Assembly: GCA_947384055.1 (NCBI GenBank)
Contig: CANDFO010000002.1
Location: 1-64,000 of the forward strand
Direction of reading: 5' to 3'
Length of the DNA stretch: 64,000 nucleotides
Origin: an uncultured Flavonifractor sp.
GTDB taxonomy: Bacteria > Bacillota > Clostridia > Oscillospirales > Oscillospiraceae
Shown: piece after piece, positions 15,322 through 24,424 of the stretch
Layout: every line of letters starts with the position of its first letter
Position numbering within the stretch: the stretch's first letter is position 1
The notes under the pieces: model-generated
Databases searched by the model: none
The model's input: the letters and a program-made list of their open reading frames with translations, nothing else
Told to the model about the DNA's origin: nothing
Translations under genes and position numbers: made by a program

Positions 15322-15346
15322 GGGCCCCGTCTCCTTTCGTCCTCAA

Positions 15347-16201
15347 TTACATGAGCATTGTGCCGATGCCCTCATCGGACAGGAGCTCAATTAAAATAGA
15401 GTGGGGGATGCGCCCGTCCAGAATGACGGTGTTTTTCACCCCGGAGCGCACCGCCTCCACACAGCAGTCCACCTTGGGGATCATCCCCCCCTGGATCACC
15501 CCGTCCTTGACGAGACCGGGCACCTGACTCAGCTCCACCACCGGCAGAAGGGTGCCCTCGTCCCCCGGGTCCCGCAGCAGGCCCCGTACGTCTGTCAGAA
15601 GAATCAGCTTTTCCGCCTGGAGCGCCACCGCCAGCTTGGAGGCGGCGGTGTCTGCGTTGATATTATAGGCGGTATCGACGTCCACCCCCTGAGCCACGGT
15701 GGACACCACCGGGATGTAGCCCTTCTCCAGGGCGTCCACCACCACCCGGGGGTCGGCCTGGGTGATCTCCCCCACCAGACCGTATTTCTCGTTCAGCGCC
15801 CTGGCCTGGAAAAGCCCGGCGTCCATGCCGCACAGCCCCACGGCCCGTCCGCCCATGCGGTTGAGGGTGGACACCAGGTCCTTGTTGACCTTGCCGCAGA
15901 GCACCTGCTGCACAATATCCATGGTCTCCCGGTCGGTGTACCGCAGACCGTCCACAAAGCGGGACTCCTTGCCGGTCTTTTTCAGCATGGCCGTAATCTC
16001 CGGCCCGCCGCCGTGGACCACCACCACATGTATACCCACCAGATGCAGCAGAATAATGTCGGAGATCACCGCCTGGCGGAGCTCCTCGGAGACCATGGCG
16101 TTGCCGCCGTATTTGACCACCACCGTCTTGCCGTTGAATTTCTGAATATAGGGCAGGGCCTCTGCCAGGACCTGGGCCCGCCCCACGTGTTGGTCCGTCA
16201 T
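15347..16201 (-). CDS. argB: Acetylglutamate kinase
   Basis: At 284 residues this is an amino-acid-kinase-fold enzyme that phosphorylates N-acetylglutamate. It has VVKYGGNAM (phosphate loop), VVHGGGPEI (acetylglutamate site) and NINADTAASKLA. The N-terminal helix before KYGGNAM is compatible with the arginine-inhibited hexameric type, but feedback sensitivity cannot be proven from sequence alone. It lies between argJ and argD. Confidence 0.98.
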   Translation of the reverse strand: MTDQHVGRAQVLAEALPYIQKFNGKTVVVKYGGNAMVSEELRQAVISDIILLHLVGIHVVVVHGGGPEITAMLKKTGKESRFVDGLRYTDRETMDIVQQVLCGKVNKDLVSTLNRMGGRAVGLCGMDAGLFQARALNEKYGLVGEITQADPRVVVDALEKGYIPVVSTVAQGVDVDTAYNINADTAASKLAVALQAEKLILLTDVRGLLRDPGDEGTLLPVVELSQVPGLVKDGVIQGGMIPKVDCCVEAVRSGVKNTVILDGRIPHSILIELLSDEGIGTMLM

Positions 16202-16240
16202 ATGAACACGCCCCTTCGCCGCTTTTTCCGCACGCTGAGG

Positions 16241-17503
16241 TTACGTGCGGTAGTCGCCGTTGATCTTCACATAGTCATAGGTCAGGTCACAGCCCCAGCA
16301 GGAGGCCTCGTGCTCTCCCTCGTTGAGGTTTACGTCAATGATAACCTCGTCCTGCTCCAGGATGCTCCGGGCAGCGTCCTCGTCAAAGTTCAGCCCCGCC
16401 CCCTGGCGGCAGACCTCCACCTCCCCCACGGCGGAGCGGAAGCGGATGTCCACAAATTCCGGCCGGAAGGGGGCCTTGGAATACCCCATGGCGCACAATA
16501 CCCGCCCCCAGTTGGCGTCGGAGCCGAACATGGCCGCCTTCACCAGGGAGGAGCCCACCACCGCCTTGCCCAGCCGCTCGGCGCTCTCCTCGCTGCGGGC
16601 GTTGCGGACGGTGCAGGTGATGAGCTTTCCGGCTCCCTCGCCGTCGGCGGCGATGTTCCGGGCCAGCTGCTCAAAGACGTGGTGAAGGGTCTTGTAAAAG
16701 ACGGTGTATCCGTCGTCCTTCCATTCGATCAGCTCGTTTTCCGCCATGCCGTTGGCCAGCACCACGCACATGTCGTTGGTGGAGGTGTCCCCGTCTACTG
16801 TCACCCGGTTGAAGGTCCGGGGGACAATCTCATGGAGGGCCTGGTCCAGCATCTCATGGGTGATGGCGCAGTCGGTGGTCACAAAGCAGAGCATGGTGCC
16901 CATGTTGGGGTGAATCATGCCGGAGCCCTTGGCGATGGCCCCGATTGTCACCGTCTTTCCGCCGACGGAGCAGGTGACGGAGAGCTCCTTTTTCACCGTG
17001 TCGGTGGTCATAATGGCATTGGCCGCGTCGCCGGAGCCCTCCCGGGACAGCGCCGCCGCCGCCGCGGGCAGGCCCCGCTCAATGGCGCCGATGTTCAGCT
17101 CCTGGCCGATGACCCCGGTGGAGGCCACCACAAAATCCGCCGCCTTCAGTCCGGTGGCCGCCGCCGCAAGCACGCACATCTCCTCGGCGTGCTCGTGGCT
17201 CAGAGGAGCGCAGGCGTTGGCGTTGCCGGAGTTGGCCACAATGCCCTGGGCTTCTCCGTTCTCCAGATGGTCCATGGTCACATACAGGGGGGCGGCCTTC
17301 ACCCGGTTCATGGTGTACACCGCGCAGGCCGTGCAGGGCTCCTCTGAGACGATGAGGGCCAGGTCCTTTTTATCGCTCAGGTGCTCCGGCATGTTTTTGA
17401 CGGCGGGCTGACCGCCGTCCCCCTTGCTCCGCTTGACGCCGCAGTGGACGCCGGAGGCCTTGAAGCCCTTGGGCGCGGCTATGCCGCCGGGTACTTGTTT
17501 CAT
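16241..17503 (-). CDS. argJ: Bifunctional ornithine acetyltransferase / N-acetylglutamate synthase
   Basis: At 420 residues this is the ArgJ-fold enzyme that moves the acetyl group from acetylornithine to glutamate, making the pathway cyclic. The self-cleavage site is in MIHPNMGTMLCF, with Thr as the new N-terminal nucleophile; the residue before it is Gly where most homologues have Ala. The N-terminal part GFKASGVHCGVKRSKGD and the end GCDLTYDYVKINGDYRT are typical. ATG at 17503 is chosen because AAAGGAG lies 9 nt upstream. Monofunctional versus bifunctional activity is not decidable here, but no argA or argE is visible in the operon. Confidence 0.97.
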   Translation of the reverse strand: MKQVPGGIAAPKGFKASGVHCGVKRSKGDGGQPAVKNMPEHLSDKKDLALIVSEEPCTACAVYTMNRVKAAPLYVTMDHLENGEAQGIVANSGNANACAPLSHEHAEEMCVLAAAATGLKAADFVVASTGVIGQELNIGAIERGLPAAAAALSREGSGDAANAIMTTDTVKKELSVTCSVGGKTVTIGAIAKGSGMIHPNMGTMLCFVTTDCAITHEMLDQALHEIVPRTFNRVTVDGDTSTNDMCVVLANGMAENELIEWKDDGYTVFYKTLHHVFEQLARNIAADGEGAGKLITCTVRNARSEESAERLGKAVVGSSLVKAAMFGSDANWGRVLCAMGYSKAPFRPEFVDIRFRSAVGEVEVCRQGAGLNFDEDAARSILEQDEVIIDVNLNEGEHEASCWGCDLTYDYVKINGDYRT

Positions 17504-17518
17504 GTTCCGCAACTCCTT

Positions 17519-18481
17519 TTACAGCGCCAGGCCGCAGGTCTCCCCAAAGCCCAGCATGATATTCATATTCTGCACCGCCGCGCCGCTGGCCCCCTTGCCC
17601 AGATTGTCAAACAGGGCGGTGACGGTAATCCGCTCGTCATTCCCGTTTACCAGCAGGGAAAGGCTGTCTTTCCCCCCCAGCATATTGGCGTAAATCTTGA
17701 AGCTGGAATCCACGCCGCTCTCCGGATCGGCCGGGTCCTGTTCCACCCGGACCACATCCCCCGCTTTGGCATAATAATCAGACAGCTTCTGCCAGACCTC
17801 ATGGAGCGCAGACACGCCCCGCAGCCAGCTCATATGCAGGGGGACCGTGGCGGCCATACCCTTGTAGTAGTCGTCCACAATGGGGACGAACACCGGCGGC
17901 ACGGACAGTCCGCTGTACGCCTGCATTTCCGGCAGATGCTTGTGGTCCTGCATCAGACCGTACAGGGCCGGGCTGGACAGGGCCGGGGGCCGGCTTTCCC
18001 CCTCATACCGGGCGATCATCTTCCTGCCCCCGCCGGAATAGCCGGTGAGGGAGAAGCAGCTCAGCGCCGTGTCCGCAGGCAGCAGCCCCAGCTCCACCAG
18101 GGGGCGGACAATGGAGATAAAACCTGTGGCGTGACAGCCGGGGTTGGCCACAAACCGGGCCGAGGAAATCTTCTCCCGCTGGCCGGTGAGCTCCGGGAAG
18201 CCGTACACCCACCCGTCTGCCGTGCGGTGTGCGGTGGAGGCATCGATCACCCGGGTACGGCTGTTATCTATAAGGGACACCGCCTCTGCCGCCGCCGCGT
18301 CGGGCAGACAGAGAAACGCCAGATCCGCGGCGTTCAGGAGCTTTTTCCGCTCCTGCGCGTCCTTCCGCCGTTCCGGGTCAATACGCAGAAGCTCGATATC
18401 CCCCCGGGCCTCCAGGCGCTCATAAATTTGCAGGCCGGTGGTCCCCTCTTGGCCGTCAATGTAAATCTTAGGCTTGCTCAT
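17519..18481 (-). CDS. argC: N-acetyl-gamma-glutamyl-phosphate reductase
   Basis: This 320-residue NADPH-dependent reductase of the short type 2 class has KIYIDGQEGTTGLQIYERL at the start and FVANPGCHATGF with the catalytic Cys around residue 115. It reduces acetylglutamyl phosphate to the semialdehyde. Spacing to argJ is 15 bp. It follows the DUF6630 gene in the operon. Confidence 0.97.
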   Translation of the reverse strand: MSKPKIYIDGQEGTTGLQIYERLEARGDIELLRIDPERRKDAQERKKLLNAADLAFLCLPDAAAAEAVSLIDNSRTRVIDASTAHRTADGWVYGFPELTGQREKISSARFVANPGCHATGFISIVRPLVELGLLPADTALSCFSLTGYSGGGRKMIARYEGESRPPALSSPALYGLMQDHKHLPEMQAYSGLSVPPVFVPIVDDYYKGMAATVPLHMSWLRGVSALHEVWQKLSDYYAKAGDVVRVEQDPADPESGVDSSFKIYANMLGGKDSLSLLVNGNDERITVTALFDNLGKGASGAAVQNMNIMLGFGETCGLAL

Positions 18482-18502
18482 GCTTCCTCACGTCTTTCCG
18501 CA

Positions 18503-19066
18503 TTAGTCGATGGTCTGCCCCAGCCGGTCGGCCAGCGCACCCAGGCGCTCCCGCTCGCCTTCTGTACAGGGAAAGAGCACATAGCTGTCGCTGTCTATCC
18601 CGATTGCCGCCACCCGGCATTGGCGGGGCTCCCACTTCTCCGTGACTGCGTCGCACCATGCCTGGACGTCTCCGTCCTCCTCCAGCCAGTCCCCGTCAAC
18701 CTCCAGATTCAGCCGCTCTATGCCCCGCAGTCCCCGCAGAAAATACAGAAAATCCGGCTTTTCGTCTTTCCAGTCCCGCTCGCAGACATAGCCGTGCTCC
18801 TCCAGAATATCCACCAGAGCCAGCCACTGAACCAGCGCCGGGTCGCCGGGGTCGTCCACGCTCCGCTCCGCATAGGTCTCCCGATGAGCCTCAAAGTACC
18901 CCGCCGGGTCGTCCATGCAGCCCTTCACGGTCTCCAAAACGGTCCCGTCTCCGGCGGATATGATCCGCGCAATTTCCAGCAGCGGCTCCTCCGTTCCCCT
19001 TCCGCCGGGAACGCCCTGGGCTCCTGGCTTCTCTTTTTCTCTCTTAAAACGGTCAAACAGCCCCAC
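18503..19066 (-). CDS. DUF6630-like protein inside the arg operon
   Basis: This is a 187-residue acidic soluble protein starting (GTG at 19066, GGAG 9 nt upstream) with a basic stretch FDRFKREKEK. The body has WLALVDILEEHGYVCERDWK, then DFLYFLRGL and a C-terminal VAAIGIDSDSYVLFPC strand region. I place it tentatively in the DUF6630 family, whose function is unknown. It has no signal peptide, membrane helix or catalytic motif I recognise. It lies 22 bp from argC and 22 bp after argH, so it is co-transcribed with arginine genes. Whether it takes part in the pathway is not known. Confidence 0.7.
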   Translation of the reverse strand: MGLFDRFKREKEKPGAQGVPGGRGTEEPLLEIARIISAGDGTVLETVKGCMDDPAGYFEAHRETYAERSVDDPGDPALVQWLALVDILEEHGYVCERDWKDEKPDFLYFLRGLRGIERLNLEVDGDWLEEDGDVQAWCDAVTEKWEPRQCRVAAIGIDSDSYVLFPCTEGERERLGALADRLGQTID

Positions 19067-19088
19067 TCCAGACTGCTCCTTTCCTGTA

Positions 19089-20480
19089 TTATGCCTCCTC
19101 TGCCTGCCGTTGGGCGAGGAAGGCTTCGATTGCGGCAATCTGCTCTTCTACGGCTTCTTTGGCCGGGCCGCCGTACACCTTGCGGCCGTTGACGCAGGTT
19201 TTCAGCTCCAGGGCCTCGTACACGTCGGCGTCAAAGGCGTTGGACACCGAGCGGAAATCCTTCAGGGGCAGGGTATCCAGGGTCTCTCCGGCCTTGATGC
19301 ACATATTCACCAGCCGGCCCACAATCATATAGGCCTCCCGGAAGGGCATCCCCTTCTTGACCAGATAGTCGGCGCAGTCGGTGGCGTTGATGAAACCACC
19401 GGCGGCGGCGCTGCGCATGTTTCTGGCCTGGACCGTCAGGGTGTCCAGCATGGCGGAAAAGACCGGCAGGCACATCTCCACCGTGTCGATGGCGTCAAAC
19501 ACACACTCCTTGTCCTCCTGCATGTCCTTATTATAGGCCAGGGGGAGGGCCTTCATTACCGTCAGCAGGGTCATCAGGCTGCCGTACACCCGGCCGGTCT
19601 TGCCCCGGACCAGCTCGGCCACGTCGGGGTTCTTCTTTTGGGGCATGATGGAGGAGCCGGTGGAGTAGGCATCGTCCAGCTCCACATACTTGAACTCCCA
19701 GGAGCACCACAGAATAATCTCCTCGGAAAACCGGGACAGGTGCATCATGAGGATGGAGCAGGCCGACAGGAACTCAATGGCAAAATCCCGGTCGGACACC
19801 GAGTCCATGGAGTTGCCGGTGGGCCGGGCAAAGCCCAGGGCGGCGGCGGTCTGGAAGCGGTCCACCGGATAGGTGGAGGTGGCCAGAGCCCCCGCACCCA
19901 GAGGACATTCGTCCATACGCTCCAGGCAGTCCTCCAGCCTGGTCACGTCCCGCTTGAGCATATGAGCGTAGGCCATCATATAGTGCCCGAAGGTGGTGGG
20001 CTGGGCCCGCTGGAGGTGGGTATAGCCGGGCATTACGGTCTCCAGGTTGGCCCGGGCCTTCTGAATCAGCACCTTCTCCAAATCCAGCACCATGCGGATG
20101 ATAACCGGAATCTCTTTTTTTACAAACAGCCGGAAATCCACCGCCACCTGGTCGTTCCGGCTGCGGGCGGTGTGCAGGCGCTTTCCCGTCTCCCCGATGC
20201 GCTGGGTGAGCAGGGTCTCGACGTTCATGTGGATGTCTTCATTCTCCAGGGAAAACTCCACCTGGTCCGCCTCAATATCCGCCAGAATCGCTTTGAGGCC
20301 GTCAATAATTTTCTCGGCCTCGTGCTCCTCAATAATCCCCTGCCTCCCCAGCATGGCGGCATGGGCCATAGACCCGGCAATATCCTCCTGATACATCCGT
20401 GCATCGAAGGAAATCGACGAGTTAAAATCGTTTACCAAGGTATCGGTTTCCTTTTGAAACCGTCCTGCCCAGAGCTTCAT
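19089..20480 (-). CDS. argH: Argininosuccinate lyase
   Basis: This 463-residue fumarase/aspartase-superfamily enzyme splits argininosuccinate into arginine and fumarate. The signature GSSIMPQKKNPDVAEL carries the catalytic Ser loop. HTARSRNDQVAVDFRLF and MPGYTHLQRAQPTTFGHY are the other two conserved regions. Length is normal. It is the second gene of the operon, 85 bp after argG. Confidence 0.98.
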   Translation of the reverse strand: MKLWAGRFQKETDTLVNDFNSSISFDARMYQEDIAGSMAHAAMLGRQGIIEEHEAEKIIDGLKAILADIEADQVEFSLENEDIHMNVETLLTQRIGETGKRLHTARSRNDQVAVDFRLFVKKEIPVIIRMVLDLEKVLIQKARANLETVMPGYTHLQRAQPTTFGHYMMAYAHMLKRDVTRLEDCLERMDECPLGAGALATSTYPVDRFQTAAALGFARPTGNSMDSVSDRDFAIEFLSACSILMMHLSRFSEEIILWCSWEFKYVELDDAYSTGSSIMPQKKNPDVAELVRGKTGRVYGSLMTLLTVMKALPLAYNKDMQEDKECVFDAIDTVEMCLPVFSAMLDTLTVQARNMRSAAAGGFINATDCADYLVKKGMPFREAYMIVGRLVNMCIKAGETLDTLPLKDFRSVSNAFDADVYEALELKTCVNGRKVYGGPAKEAVEEQIAAIEAFLAQRQAEEA

Positions 20481-20565
20481 GGCTGTTTCTCCTTTTCAGA
20501 CAGAAGGCGGGAGACAGGGCGGCAGACTGCCGGTTCCCGTCTGCCCCGCTGTCTCCTGCCGTTGC

Positions 20566-21780
20566 TTACAGTTTTCCTTGCTCCCGCAGGGCCTGCACCG
20601 TATCGGGAAGCCCCCAGAGGTTGATAAAGCCGGTGGCGTCGTTCTGGTTGTAGTCGCTCTCCTCAAAGGTCACAAGGGACTCGGAATAGAGGCTCTCCGG
20701 AGAGGTGACGCCGGAGGTGATGATATTACCCTTGTAGAGCTTGAGCGTCACCGTTCCGGTGACGTGCTTCTGGGTCTGCGCGGCAAAGGCGGACAGGGCC
20801 TCCCGCAGGGGGGTGAACCATTTGCCGTTGTAGACCAGGTCGGCAAAGTCCACCGCCAGCTTGCTCTTCATATGGGCGGTGTCCTTGTCCACGGTGAGCA
20901 TCTCCAGCACCTCATGGGCCCGGTACAGGATGGTTCCGCCGGGAGTTTCGTACACGCCCCGGTCCTTCATGCCCACCAGCCGGTTTTCGACAATATCCAG
21001 CAGGCCGATGCCGTTTTCCCCGCCCAGCCGGTTGAGTTTGCGGATAATGTCGCTGGCCTTCATCTTCTCGCCGTCCACCGCCACGGGGACGCCCTTCTCA
21101 AAATCCAGGGTCACACACACCGCCTTGTCGGGGGCCATGGCCGGGGAGACGCCCATTTCCAGGAAGCCCGGCTTGTCATACTGGGGCTCGCTGGCGGGGT
21201 CCTCCAGGTCCAGCCCCTCGTGGGACAGATGCCAGAGATTCTTATCCTTGGAGTAGTTGGTTTCCCGGGAAATCTTCAGGGGGACGTTGTGGGCCTCGGC
21301 ATAGTCGATCTCCTCGTCCCGGCCCTTGATGTCCCACTCCCGCCAGGGGGCGATAATCTTCATATCCGGGGCAAAGCGCTTGATGGCCAGCTCAAAGCGC
21401 ACCTGGTCGTTGCCCTTTCCGGTGCAGCCGTGGCAGATGGCGTCGGCCCCTTCTTTTCTGGCGATTTCCACCAGCCGCCGGGCGATGATGGGCCGCGCAA
21501 ACGCGGTGCCCAGCAGATAGTCCTCGTATTTGGCGCCCATCTGCATGGAGGGAATGATTACCTCGTCCACCATCTCGTCCACCAGGTCCTCAATGTACAG
21601 CTTGGACGCGCCGGTTTTAAGGGCCTTTTCCTCCAGCCCCTCCAGCTCGTCATTCTGCCCCACGTCGCCGGAGACGGCGATGATCTCCGGATTGTTGTAG
21701 TTCTCCTTCAGCCAGGGAATGATGATGGATGTATCCAGACCGCCGGAATAGGCGAGCACGACTTTTTTGACCTCAGACAT
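20566..21780 (-). CDS. argG: Argininosuccinate synthase
   Basis: At 404 residues from [19 protein letters not shown], this is the PP-loop ATPase that joins citrulline and aspartate. [10 protein letters not shown] is the ATP site; [15 protein letters not shown] and APWREWD are family signatures. The start at 21780 is set by GGAGG 8 nt upstream; the longer open frame has no site. It is the first gene of the leftward arg operon, behind the promoter at 21812 and the ArgR-like boxes. Confidence 0.98.
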   Translation of the reverse strand: MSEVKKVVLAYSGGLDTSIIIPWLKENYNNPEIIAVSGDVGQNDELEGLEEKALKTGASKLYIEDLVDEMVDEVIIPSMQMGAKYEDYLLGTAFARPIIARRLVEIARKEGADAICHGCTGKGNDQVRFELAIKRFAPDMKIIAPWREWDIKGRDEEIDYAEAHNVPLKISRETNYSKDKNLWHLSHEGLDLEDPASEPQYDKPGFLEMGVSPAMAPDKAVCVTLDFEKGVPVAVDGEKMKASDIIRKLNRLGGENGIGLLDIVENRLVGMKDRGVYETPGGTILYRAHEVLEMLTVDKDTAHMKSKLAVDFADLVYNGKWFTPLREALSAFAAQTQKHVTGTVTLKLYKGNIITSGVTSPESLYSESLVTFEESDYNQNDATGFINLWGLPDTVQALREQGKL

Positions 21781-21811
21781 GGTAACAACCTCCGTTTTTG
21801 ATGTTGCAGAC

Positions 21812-21840
21812 AGTGTATCACGCCTCGCACGGAAATGCAA
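21812..21840 (-). promoter_or_regulatory. Promoter of the arg operon
   Basis: TTGCAT (21835-21840) and TACACT (21812-21817) on the minus strand with a 17-bp spacer, about 30 bp before the argG start. Confidence 0.75.
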
Positions 21841-21847
21841 GAGTGCA

Positions 21848-21935
21848 ATTCGCATAAATATACGAATCATCTCCGAATCTGCCGGTGCATTTTCACAAGA
21901 TATGAATAATATTCGATTTTTATGAATATTCACTA
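21848..21935. promoter_or_regulatory. Cluster of ArgR-like ARG boxes
   Basis: Three A/T-rich imperfect palindromes of the TGAAT-N-ATTCA kind stand out in GC-rich surroundings: ATTCGCATAAATATACGAAT (about 21849-21868), ATATGAATAATATTCGAT (about 21900-21917) and TATGAATATTCA (21921-21932). They lie upstream of the argG promoter, fitting ArgR/AhrC repression with arginine as co-repressor. No argR gene is in the window. Confidence 0.75.
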
Positions 21936-22069
21936 TTCTGTGCCGTCAGCCGGACATGTGGTGGGGCGGATGGAACCCGCCGGCCCGCCCTGCCGCCGGG
22001 CCCGGTTTTTTCCGGGGGGCACCGGTCCTCCGGCCGGGTGAAAAATCCCCTGCCCGCCGGAACCGCGCC

Positions 22070-22099
22070 TTGACACGGCTGGGGCACATCAGGTAAAAT
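22070..22099 (+). promoter_or_regulatory. Promoter of psuK-psuG
   Basis: TTGACA (22070-22075), an 18-bp spacer and TAAAAT (22094-22099). The GC-rich stretch 21950-22060 before it has several short inverted repeats but no recognisable gene. Confidence 0.8.
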
Positions 22100-22165
22100 A
22101 TCAGCAGATGGCCGGGGCCTGTGCGCCCTGCGCCGAATGCGCCGGCCTTGATTGGAGGGAGGGCC

Positions 22166-23260
22166 ATGAACCAGCGGGAACGGCAAATTCTCAACTGGAT
22201 TGAGGAGAATCCCATGATCTCCCAGCGGGAGCTGGCAGACAGGGCGGGCATCACCCGCTCCTCCGTCGCCGCCTGCATTTCCAGCCTCATGCGGCAGGGC
22301 CACATTGCCGGAAAGGGCTATATCATCCGCACCGCCCCCTACGCGGTGGTGGTGGGCGGCGTCAATCTGGACATCGGCGGGCGGCCCGCCGGGGAGCTGG
22401 TGGCCGCCGACTCCAATCCCGGACAGGTACGCATGAGTCTGGGGGGTGTGGGCCGGAACATCGCCCACAACCTGGCCCTGCTGGATGTGGATGTACGCCT
22501 GCTCACCGCCTTCGGGGACGACCTCAACGCCCAGCGCATCGCCGCCAGCTGCGGAGAGCTGGGCATTGACATCAGCCAGTGCCTGACCGTCCCCGGCGGG
22601 GCCACGTCCACGTACCTGTTCATCGCCGACCGGACGGGGGATATGGCCCTGGCGGTCAGCGACATGGAGATCTACCGGCATGTGACGCCGGCGTTCCTGT
22701 CCAGCCGGGACAAGCTTCTGCAAAACGCCCAGCTGGTGGTGACAGACACCAATATTCCATCGCAGTCCATCCGCTGGCTGGCGGAAAACCTCTCTTTGCC
22801 CATTTTCGCCGACCCCGTCTCCACGGCCAAGGCCGAAAAGCTCCGTCCGGTTCTGGGCATGCTTCACACCCTCAAGCCCAACCGTCTGGAGGCGGAGCTC
22901 CTCTCCGGCGTGCCCATCACCGGTCCGGAGACCCTCCGCCATGCGGCGGACGTCCTTCTGGACACCGGCCTGCGGCGGGTGTTTATCAGTCTGGGCGGGG
23001 ACGGCGTCTTTGCCGCCGACCACAGCGGCAGCTGTCACGTGCCCTGCTGTCCGGGGACCATGGTCAACACCACCGGGTGCGGGGACGCGGGTATGGCGGC
23101 CATCGCCTGGGCCTATCTGGAGGGGCTGGATCTGGAGGACACCGCCCGGGCTGCCATGGCCGCCGGGTCCATTGCCATGGAGAGCGGGGAGACCATCAGC
23201 CCCTCCATGAGCGTCCGCCATTTGACGGCCAGGGCGGGCCTGTCCCCCCGGCGGATATGA
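22166..23260 (+). CDS. psuK: Pseudouridine kinase with N-terminal HTH domain
   Basis: This is a 364-residue two-domain protein. Residues 1-55 form a winged HTH (REILNW-type RQILNWIEENPMISQREL, then AGITRSSVAACISSLMRQG). Residues about 58-360 are a PfkB/ribokinase-fold kinase: VVVGGVNLDIGG at the start, MSLGGVGRNIAHNLALL for the sugar, and NTTGCGDAGMAA with the catalytic Asp in the anion hole. Next to psuG, this is best read as the kinase that makes pseudouridine 5'-phosphate. The HTH may let it regulate the locus. The start ATG at 22166 has GGAGGGA upstream. Confidence 0.9.
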   Translation: MNQRERQILNWIEENPMISQRELADRAGITRSSVAACISSLMRQGHIAGKGYIIRTAPYAVVVGGVNLDIGGRPAGELVAADSNPGQVRMSLGGVGRNIAHNLALLDVDVRLLTAFGDDLNAQRIAASCGELGIDISQCLTVPGGATSTYLFIADRTGDMALAVSDMEIYRHVTPAFLSSRDKLLQNAQLVVTDTNIPSQSIRWLAENLSLPIFADPVSTAKAEKLRPVLGMLHTLKPNRLEAELLSGVPITGPETLRHAADVLLDTGLRRVFISLGGDGVFAADHSGSCHVPCCPGTMVNTTGCGDAGMAAIAWAYLEGLDLEDTARAAMAAGSIAMESGETISPSMSVRHLTARAGLSPRRI

Positions 23261-23332
23261 ACAGACGCGGGGAACCGCTGATGAAATCTTCACGCACGCC
23301 GTCAACCGATTGAAACAATGGAGGGAATGACA

Positions 23333-24253
23333 TTGAAGCTGAACAAGTATCTGGACGTCGCGCCGGAGGTGGCCGAGGCCGTCCAAAACCACAGGCCCGT
23401 GGTGGCCCTGGAGTCCACCATCATCTCCCACGGCATGCCCTACCCCCAGAATGTGGAGACCGCCCTGAAGGTGGAGGAGATTATCCGGGACTGCGGAGCG
23501 ACGCCCGCCACCATCGCCATTCTGGGCGGGCGTCTCAAGGCGGGGCTGAGTCCGGAAGAGATTGAATATCTGGGCAGGAAGGGCCAGGCGGTGGCCAAGG
23601 CCAGCCGCCGGGATCTGGCGGTGCTGGTATCCCGGGGCGGCGACGGCGCCACCACCGTCACTACCACCATGATCATCGCCCATATGGCGGGCATCCAGAT
23701 TTTTGCCACCGGAGGCATTGGCGGCGTCCACCGGGGAGCGGAGACCTCCATGGACATCTCCGCCGACCTGGAGGAGCTGGGCACCACCCCCGTGATGGTG
23801 GTGTGCGCCGGGGCCAAATCCATTCTGGACCTGGGGCTGACGCTGGAGTACCTGGAGACCCGCGGCGTACCGGTGGTCGGCTACGGCACCGAGGAGCTGC
23901 CCGCGTTCTACACCCGGAAGAGCGGCTTCCAGGTGGACTACCGCATGGATACGCCGGCAGAGCTGGCCGCCGCCTTCCACACCGCCCGGGAGCTGGGGCT
24001 GCGGGGCGGAATGCTGGTGGCAAATCCCATCCCCGAGGAATACGCTATGGACCACCAGGTGATCAACAAGGCCATCGACCAGGCCGTGGCCGAGGCCGGG
24101 GCCCAGGGTATCCACGGAAAAGCCGTCACCCCCTTCCTGCTGGCCCGGGTGAAGGACCTCACCGGGGGCGACAGCCTGGAGTCCAATATCCAGCTGGTGT
24201 TCCACAATGCCCGGTTAGCGGCCCGGACCGCCGTGGAGCTGTGCCGCCTGTGA
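23333..24253 (+). CDS. psuG: Pseudouridine-5'-phosphate glycosidase
   Basis: At about 306 residues this enzyme cleaves the C-C glycosidic bond of pseudouridine 5'-phosphate to uracil and ribose 5-phosphate. Signatures are VVALESTIISHGMPYPQN near the start, the manganese and ring-opening Lys region RDLAVLVSRGGDGATTV, IFATGGIGGVHRGAE, and VCAGAKSILDLGLTLEYLET. TTG at 23333 is preferred because GGAGGG lies 7-8 nt before it; ATG at 23327 is only 2 nt from that site and ATG at 23318 has none. It lies 72 bp after psuK in one operon. Confidence 0.95.
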   Translation: MKLNKYLDVAPEVAEAVQNHRPVVALESTIISHGMPYPQNVETALKVEEIIRDCGATPATIAILGGRLKAGLSPEEIEYLGRKGQAVAKASRRDLAVLVSRGGDGATTVTTTMIIAHMAGIQIFATGGIGGVHRGAETSMDISADLEELGTTPVMVVCAGAKSILDLGLTLEYLETRGVPVVGYGTEELPAFYTRKSGFQVDYRMDTPAELAAAFHTARELGLRGGMLVANPIPEEYAMDHQVINKAIDQAVAEAGAQGIHGKAVTPFLLARVKDLTGGDSLESNIQLVFHNARLAARTAVELCRL

Positions 24254-24296
24254 CCCCCGCGCCTTGACTGAGCGAAAAACCAGATTCCTGCCTATC

Positions 24297-24320
24297 GCAC
24301 GGGCGGCCATCCGCCCGTGC
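24297..24320. other. GC-rich hairpin after psuG
   Basis: Arms GCACGGGCGG and CCGCCCGTGC with a 4-nt loop and no T-run, lying 44 bp past the psuG stop. It may stabilise or weakly terminate the psuKG transcript. The rest of 24254-24424 shows no gene. Confidence 0.45.
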
Positions 24321-24424
24321 GGATGCCGCAGGGCCGGGAAAACGGCCGGAGCCCGCAGGAGGGAATCCTTTCCGCGCTCCGGTTCCCCTGCCCGCTCCGG
24401 CGGCAGGCTGTTTCGGGTGATATT

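Noticed and set aside
15401..19192. Two long plus-strand frames (648 and 603 codons) opposite the arg operon
   Set aside because: They mirror argB-argJ and argC-argH, begin without ribosome-binding sites and show only shadow-like composition.
21920..24205. A 761-codon open frame on the minus strand across psuK and psuG
   Set aside because: Low-complexity His/Gly/Gln-rich translation opposite two recognised enzymes; GC-rich codon structure alone leaves this frame open.
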